Of a stretch of DNA of 58,488 bases, positions 16,419-24,758 are shown one piece after another (position 1 is the first letter of the stretch; each line of letters opens with the position of its first letter). The translations under genes and the position numbers were made by a program. The DNA lies in IMG/VR virus record IMGVR_UViG_3300032605_001675, positions 1 through 58,488 of that record; one strand, 5' to 3'. The notes beneath the pieces were generated by a model. The model worked only from the letters and a program-made list of their open reading frames with translations. It searched no databases and was not told the DNA's origin. This DNA comes from a virus.

Positions 16419-16566
16419 CTCTTACTTCTTCTACTACAAATATGTCTTCTTCATTGTATGGGTCCACTTCATTATAGGCCCATTCAACTATCCATCTACC
16501 ATCTGTGGTCTTACCAACAATTTGGCCTAGATTGGCTTTTACAGTAACAATGTCTCCAAGTTTCAT
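16408..16566 (-). CDS. 52-residue SH3-like mini-protein
   Basis: Starts at an ATG overlapping the LuxC-like stop (ATGA). MKLGDIVTVKANLGQIVG then RWIVEWAYN is a pattern of short beta strands typical of small SH3/KOW-like barrels. Acidic C-terminus. Unknown function within the modification cassette. Confidence 0.5.
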   Translation of the reverse strand: MKLGDIVTVKANLGQIVGKTTDGRWIVEWAYNEVDPYNEEDIFVVEEVRDVG

Positions 16567-17600
16567 CGATCATCTCCTACATATATATCAAAGTCATCAA
16601 CCGGATCAAACTGTTCAAAGAATTCCGGGAACTGCATACTACCGATATCACAAATACGAGTAACCATCTGACTCTCAACATAATCAATTGTATCTTCGTC
16701 ATCAGGATTAATTGCTACTGTACTAATACGATCTCTCCATTTATTAATGAAACGATCTAGATCATCTAGACTATCCACTACTACAAAACGAGTATCACCA
16801 TATAGTGTAGTAAAGATTTCTGGAGAGTTCAACTGTTCTAGTCTAGTATATTTACCCACTAGGTTGGCACTTAGAAACTGTTGGACTAGTTCACTCTTTC
16901 GAGTTAGAGGAAGCTTACCTCTAAACTCATCAATCATTCTCCCAAACAATACTGTGTGAATATCACTAATCTCTTTCCACATTCTCATAGCAGTTTCTCC
17001 AACCACTACATAGAACTTGGGACTTAGGCAACCTTCTCCATAGAAACTAAAGAAGTCAAAACAGATATCCTGTATCATACTAGGAGTTAGGTCTATGGCC
17101 TTAATAATACCAAAACTAAACTTGGGCCCATGAATATGAACTGCTCTATGTTCATTCTCTAGTTCCCCAAACACTTCAGCAGTATTCTCATCTCCAAATA
17201 CCACTACATCTGTAGCTTCGTCTAGAGCCTTTCTCCAGTCACTAGATAGTTTGAGTTCATCACTATGGGTAGTAAAGATCTTACACTCTACACCCTCTCC
17301 ATAGGTATCAATTACATTCTGAATTAAGTAGCCTTCATCTAGGCTTGGAGCTTTAACAGTTACACTCTCTGGACCAGCCAACTTTAAGCATAGGAATACA
17401 CTCTTGGCTGTAGCACCAGGAACACTCTTGGCTCCAATAATAACGAACTTTCTACCGGTCTTCTCAGTATACTCCTCAAAGTCTCGAGGAATCTCCAGGG
17501 ACTCAATGGCCATTCGATAGTCGTCTTCTAGAAATCTACCAAACTGGGCCAATACACTGACCATATCTACTTCAGGATTAATTACCCATTGCTTGCGCAT
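16563..17600 (-). CDS. LuxC-type NADPH-dependent acyl reductase
   Basis: 345 residues, against about 480 for bioluminescence LuxC, missing mainly N-terminal sequence. The catalytic cysteine is C191 in FYGEGCLSPK, matching the GQGCLSPQ-type active site of LuxC (aldehyde-dehydrogenase-like fold). RKFVIIGAKSVPGATAKSV (50-68) fits the nucleotide-binding region. LuxC accepts an acyl group from LuxE onto Cys and reduces it to an aldehyde. It overlaps the LuxE-like gene by 23 bases. No luciferase (luxAB) is present, so the substrate is probably not a fatty acid; CDG is my proposal. Confidence 0.85.
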   Translation of the reverse strand: MRKQWVINPEVDMVSVLAQFGRFLEDDYRMAIESLEIPRDFEEYTEKTGRKFVIIGAKSVPGATAKSVFLCLKLAGPESVTVKAPSLDEGYLIQNVIDTYGEGVECKIFTTHSDELKLSSDWRKALDEATDVVVFGDENTAEVFGELENEHRAVHIHGPKFSFGIIKAIDLTPSMIQDICFDFFSFYGEGCLSPKFYVVVGETAMRMWKEISDIHTVLFGRMIDEFRGKLPLTRKSELVQQFLSANLVGKYTRLEQLNSPEIFTTLYGDTRFVVVDSLDDLDRFINKWRDRISTVAINPDDEDTIDYVESQMVTRICDIGSMQFPEFFEQFDPVDDFDIYVGDDR

Positions 17601-18633
17601 AAGTTAAGCTACATCCTTTTTCTGGGGCATTAACCGCTCTTCCTTCTAAAACAATCTTACCATCATTATAGAGGTGACCCATATCTTCGGTCAAGATAAA
17701 AGGACAACTCCATACATTAGCAATATCTACAAAGGAGATGATTCCACTCTCTCCTGGCTTAACTTCAGTCTGAGTAAGTGGATCTACCAATCGAACATTT
17801 AACCAGAAAGGAGCATTATACTTGACCTCTGATTCATTACCCCAGGCATATAGTTGACTAGAGATTTCACTCATAGAGTATTCACGAATTAGATCTTCAG
17901 AGTTTAATCTAAACTGCTCTTTAACTGTACTGGTTAGTTGTTGGGGAGTAAGATTAATATCTCTACCCTTCCATCCACCGGTCTCAATCATCATAGAACC
18001 CTTAGGTAGGGTTACTAGAGGAAGTCCATGGGAAGTAATGGTCTTCATGAGATCATAGAAGGCCAAACTAGTACCAAATAAGATTACTGGTTCACTCTCG
18101 TCAGTTAAACTAGTTAGTAATTCCTGCACTCTAGTAGAGTCATTCATACCATCAAATTCTTCTCGAATACCACGAAGGTCATGAAGTTCACTAATATAAC
18201 TCATCATATAGTAGAGACTACTGTTAGGAAGTTTAGGAGTAAGTAGAACTACACGATAGGTAGGTACTGGAGTATTAGTGATCTGATCTTTAAATCCAAA
18301 AGCAATACTTGCTCTATAGGCCTCGGTATCATACATACGGTGCTTGCTCTTATCACCTTGGGTAGTACCACTACTGTGGAATTCTACTCCAGGGAACGGC
18401 ATCCGTTCACTCATTACCAGTCCTACATCACCACGCTTAAACTCTCCAATAGGCATAAGAGGAATCTCTCTCCAGTCCTCAAGAGTTCCACGATCATACT
18501 TCTTGTATACTGGATTAAGTTCACGATGTAGATCATATAAGTCTAGAGCAACACTATTAAAACTCTTGCCTTCAGGGTCTTGAATATACTCAACAGCACT
18601 CTTGATAATCTCGTTAACTGTACTATTATCCAT
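17578..18633 (-). CDS. LuxE-type acyl-protein synthetase (carboxylate-activating)
   Basis: 351 residues from the ATG at 18633, which overlaps the exonuclease stop (TAATG). The AMP-binding P-loop is SSGTTQGDKSKH (87-98); GGWKGR, REYSMSE and LTEDMG follow in the order seen in LuxE/ANL enzymes. C341 in EKGCSL, near the C-terminus, corresponds to the acylated Cys of LuxE. Known chemistry: carboxylate plus ATP gives acyl-AMP, then acyl-S-enzyme, passed to LuxC. No thioesterase LuxD is nearby, consistent with a free acid substrate. Activation of CDG is inferred. Confidence 0.87.
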   Translation of the reverse strand: MDNSTVNEIIKSAVEYIQDPEGKSFNSVALDLYDLHRELNPVYKKYDRGTLEDWREIPLMPIGEFKRGDVGLVMSERMPFPGVEFHSSGTTQGDKSKHRMYDTEAYRASIAFGFKDQITNTPVPTYRVVLLTPKLPNSSLYYMMSYISELHDLRGIREEFDGMNDSTRVQELLTSLTDESEPVILFGTSLAFYDLMKTITSHGLPLVTLPKGSMMIETGGWKGRDINLTPQQLTSTVKEQFRLNSEDLIREYSMSEISSQLYAWGNESEVKYNAPFWLNVRLVDPLTQTEVKPGESGIISFVDIANVWSCPFILTEDMGHLYNDGKIVLEGRAVNAPEKGCSLTYAQAMGN

Positions 18634-19589
18634 TACTTGCCTAACTTTCTTCCTAAGGAATGCTCTCTCCAGAGAGTTCCATTTAACCATCGTTCTTTAA
18701 TACTATTAAGTTCAAAGTGATCTAGCAACTTAAGTAACCTATCTCCATGAACTGGAGTAGTGGGTGTTACTGGATTAAACTGTAGATTACCAAGAGGTGG
18801 GAATGGAATATTATCCTTTCCATCCAACTGAATCAACTTAAATGCCCTACGAACTATTTCTTCATGTTCCTTGACCTTTTCATTGTTACTAATAACAGAT
18901 TCTAGGTCTCCATGTTCCTCAATTAGTTTAGTGGCCTTAACTGGTCCTAATCCAGGAACTCCAGGAACATTATCTCCTTTATCACCCATAATGGCCCAGA
19001 TCTCTGGAAGTCTAATGGGTTCCACTTTCCACTGGTCTATTACTGATTGAGTATTGAAGACTTCTTCTTTAACATCTCTACTCTGACTTAGAGAAGGCTT
19101 TACTACAATAACATTCTCTCGAATAAGTTGATGAATATCATGGTCGGCACTAACAATTACCACTTGGTCGAAAACTTCACCAAATTCAATTGCTGCTTTA
19201 GCAATAATATCATCTGCCTCTACATTCTCTAATCTTAAGTAGGGAATACCAATCTTGAGACAGAATTGAAATACTAGGTCTAGTTGTGGCCTAAAGTCCT
19301 CTACTGGGTCCTTTAAGGCTGCCTTCTTTTCTTTACTACGGACTCTATTTGCCTTATACTCGGGGTCAATAGCCAGTCTCTTACTACTTCTACCCTTATC
19401 GAAAGCAATTAGTACATGAGTGGGTTCATACCTACGAATCATACTGGCCAGGGTATTGAGAGTTCCATATACTCCCCAGGTCCCTTGACCATCTTTGTTC
19501 CTTAGATCTTGCTTCATTAGGCCACTGTAGGCGCGGATGAAAACGTTGTGACCATCAAATAGTAGTAAGGTCTTTTTAGAAGTGCTCAC
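18633..19589 (-). CDS. 5'-3' exonuclease (flap/FEN family)
   Basis: 318-residue nuclease like the N-terminal domain of Pol I or T5/T7-type exonucleases, likely removing RNA primers and flaps. Metal-binding residues are visible in LLLFDGHNVF (8-17), VEADDIIAKA, IVSADHDIHQL and IMGDKGDNVPGVPG, followed by the helix-hairpin-helix LGPVKATKLIEEHG. The start is a GTG overlapping the dpdA end. Its place inside the modification cassette may only reflect packing of replication genes. Confidence 0.92.
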   Translation of the reverse strand: MSTSKKTLLLFDGHNVFIRAYSGLMKQDLRNKDGQGTWGVYGTLNTLASMIRRYEPTHVLIAFDKGRSSKRLAIDPEYKANRVRSKEKKAALKDPVEDFRPQLDLVFQFCLKIGIPYLRLENVEADDIIAKAAIEFGEVFDQVVIVSADHDIHQLIRENVIVVKPSLSQSRDVKEEVFNTQSVIDQWKVEPIRLPEIWAIMGDKGDNVPGVPGLGPVKATKLIEEHGDLESVISNNEKVKEHEEIVRRAFKLIQLDGKDNIPFPPLGNLQFNPVTPTTPVHGDRLLKLLDHFELNSIKERWLNGTLWREHSLGRKLGK

Positions 19590-20439
19590 TTAGGCCTTGG
19601 TTCTCATAGAAGTAACTAGCATTAGCAGGACTAAGGTACTGAGTCCACTTTTCGTATGGAACCTTACAAGCAGTTAGGTAGCAGGCAACATTATAGTGCA
19701 TAATATCTTCTCGTTCATAGGAGAAAGTAGCATCAAAGTCCAAACGAGGCCAGTCCTTGTCTCTACCAAATCGAATACCATTCTTTTCTACAATAAACTT
19801 AGTATCACAAGCATAGGGTGCTGTAGTATCATGACTCTGCACTAGACCTAATACCTGCTCGAACTGTGGATTACGGAATAGGGTATAGGGTTCTTCTACT
19901 TCTAGAGTCCCCAACATATGAACTCCAGTTCCATTACCATCAGTAAAGGTTGAACTACTAGCAAGGTACTCTAAGAATCCCAAACGCTTACCCCAACTGG
20001 GTAGTAATTCACTAGTAGCAGTAGAGATCATGGTATCATAGGTAACACCAATACGATCTACCATTCCACTTTCATCCCAGAAAGCATAACTAGCTAGACC
20101 CTTCTCCAAGGTCTTGGCCTGAATAACACTCATAAACTTACCCTGGTAACCAGAATCCTTCATCTGGTTATAGAAATCTACTCCACGCTTACGAGTCTTC
20201 TTGTCCTTATGAAGAACATCTGGAAGAATAATCCAATTGGGATTAAGAACTCCAGCAAGGTAGGCCAAACGAGCACCACCTTGACCCTCTCCTAGTTCAT
20301 CTGCTCCATTATCGAGAATTAGTTTATTAAGACTCCTATAGATCTCGAGAGTAGTTTTACTCTGCATCTCATGAGAGAGTGCATATCCTAGACCTACACG
20401 CTTAATATAACGATGAGGACTACCTAGATATAAATCCAT
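19576..20439 (-). CDS. dpdA: DpdA-like 7-deazaguanine DNA transglycosylase (TGT superfamily)
   Basis: 287 residues. TGT-superfamily landmarks in order: LDNGADELGEG with D43 (the D-x-G base), NPNWIILPDV (67-75), SVIQAKT (104-110, cf. the IVQGG loop), H174-x-LG (cf. H-L-G), and SHDTTAP with D204 (cf. the nucleophile Asp). Smaller than tRNA-TGT and without its zinc motif, as in phage DpdA enzymes that swap guanine in DNA for a 7-deazaguanine. It leads the cassette containing folE, queD and queE, which supports DNA modification against host restriction. Base specificity unknown. Confidence 0.78.
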   Translation of the reverse strand: MDLYLGSPHRYIKRVGLGYALSHEMQSKTTLEIYRSLNKLILDNGADELGEGQGGARLAYLAGVLNPNWIILPDVLHKDKKTRKRGVDFYNQMKDSGYQGKFMSVIQAKTLEKGLASYAFWDESGMVDRIGVTYDTMISTATSELLPSWGKRLGFLEYLASSSTFTDGNGTGVHMLGTLEVEEPYTLFRNPQFEQVLGLVQSHDTTAPYACDTKFIVEKNGIRFGRDKDWPRLDFDATFSYEREDIMHYNVACYLTACKVPYEKWTQYLSPANASYFYENQGLSEHF

Positions 20440-20468
20440 TTTCTTTCCTTACTAGTATTAATTATATG

Positions 20469-21398
20469 TTAGTTGTTCTCAGACTCTTGTTCAAGTCTTT
20501 TCTTTTCAGCTGCTTCAGCTTTCTTACGCTTGGCTGCTGCATTAGGGTCTGGATAGTCCATATACTTGATCTTAGTGGCCTTAAATCCTCTTTCAAGTTC
20601 ACAACTAAATGGGCTCCACTCTGGGAAGTTCCATTCACCACTAGAAAGAATATCCTTGACTGTAATCGAGTGATCATTTAGAGCGGCATAGGTATATATA
20701 TGAGCGAACTCAAACATATCTCTAAACTGTTCGGGGTCTGTAGTACCGGGGAAGATTCTAAACTCTACGGTTCCATACTTGAAAAGTGCTCGAACATTAA
20801 TACCAGCTCTAACAATTCCAATGTGGTAAAGTCTACGGTTGAGCTTTTCATTCCACATAAAGTGGCAATCATAAAAGTTCTTGGGGTCTGTAGAATTAAG
20901 AATATCAATTACACGATTTGGTGGAACTTTGGCCTTGCTCCAATAGGTTCTTTGATTCTTATACCACTTGGCCAGTTTAAAATCTTCTTTGACTGGATAC
21001 TCTTCTGCTGTAGGTTCGTGTAGTGGAATCATAGCGTAAACGTCATCTTGATTGGCCTGGGTATAGATAAAGAGTTGCTTTAAGGCATCCAGGTCATCTT
21101 TAAGACCCTCTACTCCAATATGAATGTGAATACTACAACGGTGGTTAATAGTAGGGTTATAAAGTTCTTTTAGTTCCTTAAAGATCTCTACTTGACGATC
21201 AATGGAGTCACTAGGAGCAGTATTGATCTCTCCACCAAAACTCCAAGTCTTACCACTGGGATCATTGGCATGACCATCTGAGTTAACTAGAGTAGCGTCC
21301 TTACCATCAAACTTACCCAACTCCACTGGAACTTTATTTCTGATATCAATATCAGCCCATTCAAGTTCTGCACCGTAGGTAAAGTGGTTATAGGACAT
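20469..21398 (-). CDS. Amidoligase-family enzyme (ATP-grasp/GS-like)
   Basis: 309 residues. The N-terminal YGAELEWADI (8-17), FGGEINT, the RCSIHIHIG segment and YGTVEFRIFPGT match the Glu/His metal-binding motifs of the putative amidoligase family related to glutamine-synthetase-like ligases. Such enzymes form amide bonds using ATP. The C-terminal 35 residues are a charged helix. Located just upstream of dpdA and only 29 bases away, it may add an amino group or amino acid to a modified base, or a peptide tag; substrate unknown. A TATAAT-like box lies in the gap to dpdA. Confidence 0.72.
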   Translation of the reverse strand: MSYNHFTYGAELEWADIDIRNKVPVELGKFDGKDATLVNSDGHANDPSGKTWSFGGEINTAPSDSIDRQVEIFKELKELYNPTINHRCSIHIHIGVEGLKDDLDALKQLFIYTQANQDDVYAMIPLHEPTAEEYPVKEDFKLAKWYKNQRTYWSKAKVPPNRVIDILNSTDPKNFYDCHFMWNEKLNRRLYHIGIVRAGINVRALFKYGTVEFRIFPGTTDPEQFRDMFEFAHIYTYAALNDHSITVKDILSSGEWNFPEWSPFSCELERGFKATKIKYMDYPDPNAAAKRKKAEAAEKKRLEQESENN

Positions 21399-21406
21399 AA
21401 TTCTCC

Positions 21407-22450
21407 TTAGTTGGATAGCTCTAAATTATAGTTGTTTTGCATCTGTTCTACAAGCTTTTGCTGAGAAAGATTCTTGGCCTTACTCTCACACATAATATCA
21501 AAGTCATCATGGAAACTCCAGGCCCAACGATTGCTAGCATTATTCCAGTAGAAGTCACTATGTCCTCTAAGCTTGGGCTTATGCAGACCACGAGCTATAC
21601 TCTCAATAAAGTCAGGTTGCACTTCGGGATCATGATTAACGAAATGCTCTTCACGAGGACTAGAGTAATGGATAACCGGACGAACACCTCGCCAACTATC
21701 AATTGCCCTAAGCATACGAGGGTCATCAGGTTGAATATACTCACCGGTCTTGACCCAATGGTGATGAATATCAATTACTAGAGCAAGATCACGTTCTAGT
21801 TTAAGACTCTCATCAATACCCCAAGACATCTCATCATTCTCAATAGTCAAGCAATTCTTGGCTGTAGAACTAAGATAAGGAAGTGCTTGCTGAATACCAT
21901 AGGAACCCAACTGCCCGGCAATATGAACATTAATCTTGAGATCTTGGAACTCTTGACCGTAACCCATCCAGTAGGCCATATCGGCATGGTACTCAATCTC
22001 TTGGAGGCTACGCTCTCGAACATCAGCCCTATGGGAAGCTAATACAGTAAACTCACCAGGGTGGAAACTAAGTCTAATATCATGCTTTCTAGCATAATCG
22101 CCAATCTCACCAAAGCCTTCTTCAATCTTCTGTAGAATGCCCCAACGGTGATAGATTTCTTTCCAGTAAGGAATACTATACAGAGGAAGTAGATCACTGC
22201 CCAATCTAACCATATGATAGATCTCATCACGAGCAGCAGTACGCTCTAGTAATAGTTTAACACTATTAATATTATGCTCCATAACCTCAATGAGTTTCAT
22301 ATCGGCTTTATGGCCTAAATTTTTCTGCATCCAGGTTAGAGTTAGGCTACGGGTATTAAGAGACTTGGCCTCATCCTTACTACCAATACCATCAATCTGG
22401 CCTTCGTGGTCAATCCACTTACAGGCAAATCCTACTCGCTTCTTAGTCAT
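21407..22450 (-). CDS. uvsE: UV damage endonuclease (UVDE/UvsE)
   Basis: 347-residue TIM-barrel repair nuclease that nicks 5' to UV photoproducts. Family motifs: RVGFACKW at the N-terminus, NTRSLTLTW, RLSFHPGEFTVL, LTIENDE, LVIDIHHHW and VIHYSS, together supplying the three-metal site. The ATG at 22450 sits within the end of the upstream gene and was preferred over upstream codons in its frame. UVDE is unusual in phages and points to life in sunlit habitat (inference). Confidence 0.93.
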   Translation of the reverse strand: MTKKRVGFACKWIDHEGQIDGIGSKDEAKSLNTRSLTLTWMQKNLGHKADMKLIEVMEHNINSVKLLLERTAARDEIYHMVRLGSDLLPLYSIPYWKEIYHRWGILQKIEEGFGEIGDYARKHDIRLSFHPGEFTVLASHRADVRERSLQEIEYHADMAYWMGYGQEFQDLKINVHIAGQLGSYGIQQALPYLSSTAKNCLTIENDEMSWGIDESLKLERDLALVIDIHHHWVKTGEYIQPDDPRMLRAIDSWRGVRPVIHYSSPREEHFVNHDPEVQPDFIESIARGLHKPKLRGHSDFYWNNASNRWAWSFHDDFDIMCESKAKNLSQQKLVEQMQNNYNLELSN

Positions 22451-22742
22451 GTCTAATACCATGCTCATCATCAATTTTCTTGTGCTCTTGCTTGATACGA
22501 ATCTTAGCCCAGTTATAACTTACCATAAGAATAATAATATTCTCAATAGAAGAGTAAAACAACTCGGAACTAGCATGAGGGGCATCGGTAATCAGTCCTA
22601 TTGCTTTCTGGAAATAACCAGAGTTACTAGACTGCTCTCCTACCCAACTGGGATGTACTAAATGCATTAGTCCGATAACGGCTAATACCACTACTATTAC
22701 TATTCCTGGAACTGCTAGGAATATCTTACTATTTTTATTCAC
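22443..22742 (-). CDS. Two-span membrane protein
   Basis: 99 residues: hydrophobic segment at about 6-28 (LAVPGIVIVVVLAVIGLMHLV is its core), a polar loop of about 35 residues, a second span near 66-80, then a charged tail rich in Lys, Glu and His. No family recognised. It abuts the HTH-protein gene; holin-like topology is possible but there is no lysis gene beside it. Confidence 0.6.
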   Translation of the reverse strand: MNKNSKIFLAVPGIVIVVVLAVIGLMHLVHPSWVGEQSSNSGYFQKAIGLITDAPHASSELFYSSIENIIILMVSYNWAKIRIKQEHKKIDDEHGIRHD

Positions 22743-23147
22743 TTACTTATCCTTTTTAGCGGACTCTCGCTCTGCTAGTCCATCTCGGATACCGTAGTAA
22801 CCTCTACGAACCTTAACAAAGTAATCAGGATTCTCTTTAATTGATTTTATAGCCGTATCGTAGCTACAATCAAGACTTTTAGCAATTTCTGTTGTTCCAA
22901 ATTCTTTGCCTAGGTTCTTAAGTGCCCATTCACGAAGTTGGGTACTCTTATCTACTCGAACTCTCTTTTCAAGTTCTGGAGTTTCTCCAGTTAGTTCCTC
23001 GATTAGAGTTTTAGCAACCATATGAGTAACTAGAGCACTAACTACATTCTCTCCAGCTCTCTTGGCCTTATCGATAATCCATTCAGCTCTTAAACGCTCA
23101 CTACGATCAAAGTTGGCATTGTAGTCTACTTTTTCTTGGCTTTCCAA
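22743..23147 (-). CDS. Putative winged-helix DNA-binding protein
   Basis: 134 residues. The C-terminal half (FGTTEIAKSLDCSYDTAIKS, then a strand-like KVRRGYYGIRDG wing) fits a helix-turn-helix with a wing. The N-terminal half is helical with basic and acidic patches. Only a TTG start is available at the 5' end (overlapping the kinase gene), so the true start is uncertain. Possibly a phage regulator paired with the MerR-like gene upstream. Confidence 0.55.
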   Translation of the reverse strand: MESQEKVDYNANFDRSERLRAEWIIDKAKRAGENVVSALVTHMVAKTLIEELTGETPELEKRVRVDKSTQLREWALKNLGKEFGTTEIAKSLDCSYDTAIKSIKENPDYFVKVRRGYYGIRDGLAERESAKKDK

Positions 23148-23743
23148 CTCTGGACTTCCTTCCTAAAGTAAGGTTCCCATAATTCTAGATCAGTAGGCAT
23201 AGTTTTAATCTTGTGACTTCTCTTATAGGTCTTTAGAGTTTCCTTAACGGTATTATCAATCTCTAGTTGATAATCCTTACTACCCGGACGAGTTCCATCA
23301 TCCTCCACCGGACGATCATCAGCAGGGATAAAGTAGATAAGGTCCCAGTAGTTATTAAACTCCCAGTTCATTTCCATCTGACATACTCTTAGGGTATGAG
23401 TAGCATCTCCACCTAGAGTATTCTTTCGGGCCTTGTAGAGTTGATAAGCGGTCTCATCTAGAGCCCATCGTTCACTGATAACATAATCAGCACTCATGGC
23501 TCCTTTGGCCAGCATCATCTTTCTACGTTCGTAGATACAGGCTAGTTGGAAGGAGTTTTCTTCTGGGGAAAGTACCGGTCCAGAATCTCCTGAGCCACTA
23601 CGCCCCCAAGTGAGAACGCTACGAGTAACACTTCCAAGAGGAGCAATAGAAGTTCCTTCCATCTCTTCATTAAGAACCCTCCTTAAGATTTTAGCAGCAG
23701 TGGTCTTTCCAGTTCCATGACTACCGGTAAATGCTATTCTCAT
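23126..23743 (-). CDS. P-loop kinase/NTPase (AAA_28/NadR-like)
   Basis: 205 residues beginning MRIAFTGSHGTGKTT; Walker A is GSHGTGKT (7-14). A D-R-Y-like ISERWALDETAYQLY segment and LIYFIPADDRPVEDDGTRP (lid-like, Arg-rich) fit nucleoside- or NMN-kinase-like P-loop enzymes. The substrate cannot be read from sequence. Coupled (ATGA) to the MerR-like gene. A phage nucleotide kinase for a modified nucleotide would be attractive here but is speculation. Confidence 0.7.
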   Translation of the reverse strand: MRIAFTGSHGTGKTTAAKILRRVLNEEMEGTSIAPLGSVTRSVLTWGRSGSGDSGPVLSPEENSFQLACIYERRKMMLAKGAMSADYVISERWALDETAYQLYKARKNTLGGDATHTLRVCQMEMNWEFNNYWDLIYFIPADDRPVEDDGTRPGSKDYQLEIDNTVKETLKTYKRSHKIKTMPTDLELWEPYFRKEVQSWKAKKK

Positions 23744-24087
23744 CCCTTACGATACTTCTTTCTATGTCTCTTGACTGGTTCCTTGAAGGCATCCACTCTC
23801 AAAGTAATTAATCTCAACTGCCTATCGGTCATCTTGTTCTGCCTTCTAAGAGCATGAGCAATCTTTGCAATATCGTTTAAGCTGAACCTTCTGTCTCCAC
23901 CAGGAGTCCTTATTATAGTAATAGGACTACCATCCTTTTCAACCCAATAACCCAATTCTTCTTTTTTACGAAAGGACTGTGGTGTTAGGTCAAAGAAGGC
24001 TGCTGCCATACCCATAGTAAATACTGGGTCGTTATCTCTACGAACTACTCGTTCCCATTTCTGTCTCTCACTTGGCTGATCGGACAT
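23740..24087 (-). CDS. MerR-type helix-turn-helix regulator
   Basis: 115 residues. FTMGMAAAFFDLTPQSFRKKEELG (about 23-46, quoted in parts) with IIRTPGGDRRFSLNDIAKIAHAL is the HTH-plus-wing pattern of MerR/HspR proteins (T.GG.RR.s..Di..I). There is no effector domain; the C-terminus is very basic. Likely a transcriptional regulator of the surrounding operon. It overlaps its upstream neighbour by 20 bases. Confidence 0.75.
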   Translation of the reverse strand: MSDQPSERQKWERVVRRDNDPVFTMGMAAAFFDLTPQSFRKKEELGYWVEKDGSPITIIRTPGGDRRFSLNDIAKIAHALRRQNKMTDRQLRLITLRVDAFKEPVKRHRKKYRKG

Positions 24088-24727
24088 AGAATGCAGTTCG
24101 AGTCTTTCCTGGAGTTGTTGCTTTAATAATCTGTTCCATACCCAGGTTACCCAACTTGAGTTGCTTTTCTAAGGCATCCTCATTGAGTTCATAGAAGTCT
24201 TCCAATTCCTTGGAAATCTTACCATCAGGATATACAGTCATACGCTCTACAGTGATGTGGTTGGTAACACTAGAGAACTCTTCAAAGGATAGAATCTCCT
24301 TGAGTAATTCTACATCTACTGTAAGCTTACCACCGGTTACTTCCTTACTGAGTTTAACTCCATTTTCTGCACTAACTAGAAATCCACTAGCACCAGCGGG
24401 GTCTTCACCTTGCATGGAAATCTTAATGTCGATTGATTCCGTAGCATACTTCTTAAGTGCACTCTCACGGCCTTCAATAACATCCTTGGCATTACGTACG
24501 GCAATAAGCTCTGTAGCTAGAAAATCTACCTCGGTGGCTCCTAGTAGGTGAGGCTCACTAATATCTGTAGTACCCAGTACCTCTACTAGATCTAGAAAAA
24601 CTCCAGCATCAGCATCAGTGGCACTTCGTTCACGAATTTCTGTTCGTGTGGGTGGTTTAATGCTTCGTTCAAAAGTGGGTTCAACTACTTCACGTAGTAA
24701 ATGTGTATTGGATACTAACTTGTCCAT
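24068..24727 (-). CDS. Hypothetical protein, first gene of an operon
   Basis: 219 residues, acidic, mixed alpha/beta, no recognised domain. Central helix with RNAKDVIEGRESALKKYA and a beta-rich half with LTVDVELLKEIL and TVERMTVYPDGK. It has its own promoter and an AAGGAAG site, and heads the run MerR-like, kinase, HTH, UVDE. Unknown function. Confidence 0.65.
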   Translation of the reverse strand: MDKLVSNTHLLREVVEPTFERSIKPPTRTEIRERSATDADAGVFLDLVEVLGTTDISEPHLLGATEVDFLATELIAVRNAKDVIEGRESALKKYATESIDIKISMQGEDPAGASGFLVSAENGVKLSKEVTGGKLTVDVELLKEILSFEEFSSVTNHITVERMTVYPDGKISKELEDFYELNEDALEKQLKLGNLGMEQIIKATTPGKTRTAFYVRSAK

Positions 24728-24758
24728 AATCTTCCTTTAACTAAATCTACTAATAATT

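Noticed and set aside
16563-18633. Bioluminescence operon
   Set aside because: LuxC and LuxE are present but luxA, luxB and luxD are not.
20454-20465. TATAAT box before dpdA
   Set aside because: No acceptable -35 box at 16-18 bases; kept only as a remark under the amidoligase gene.
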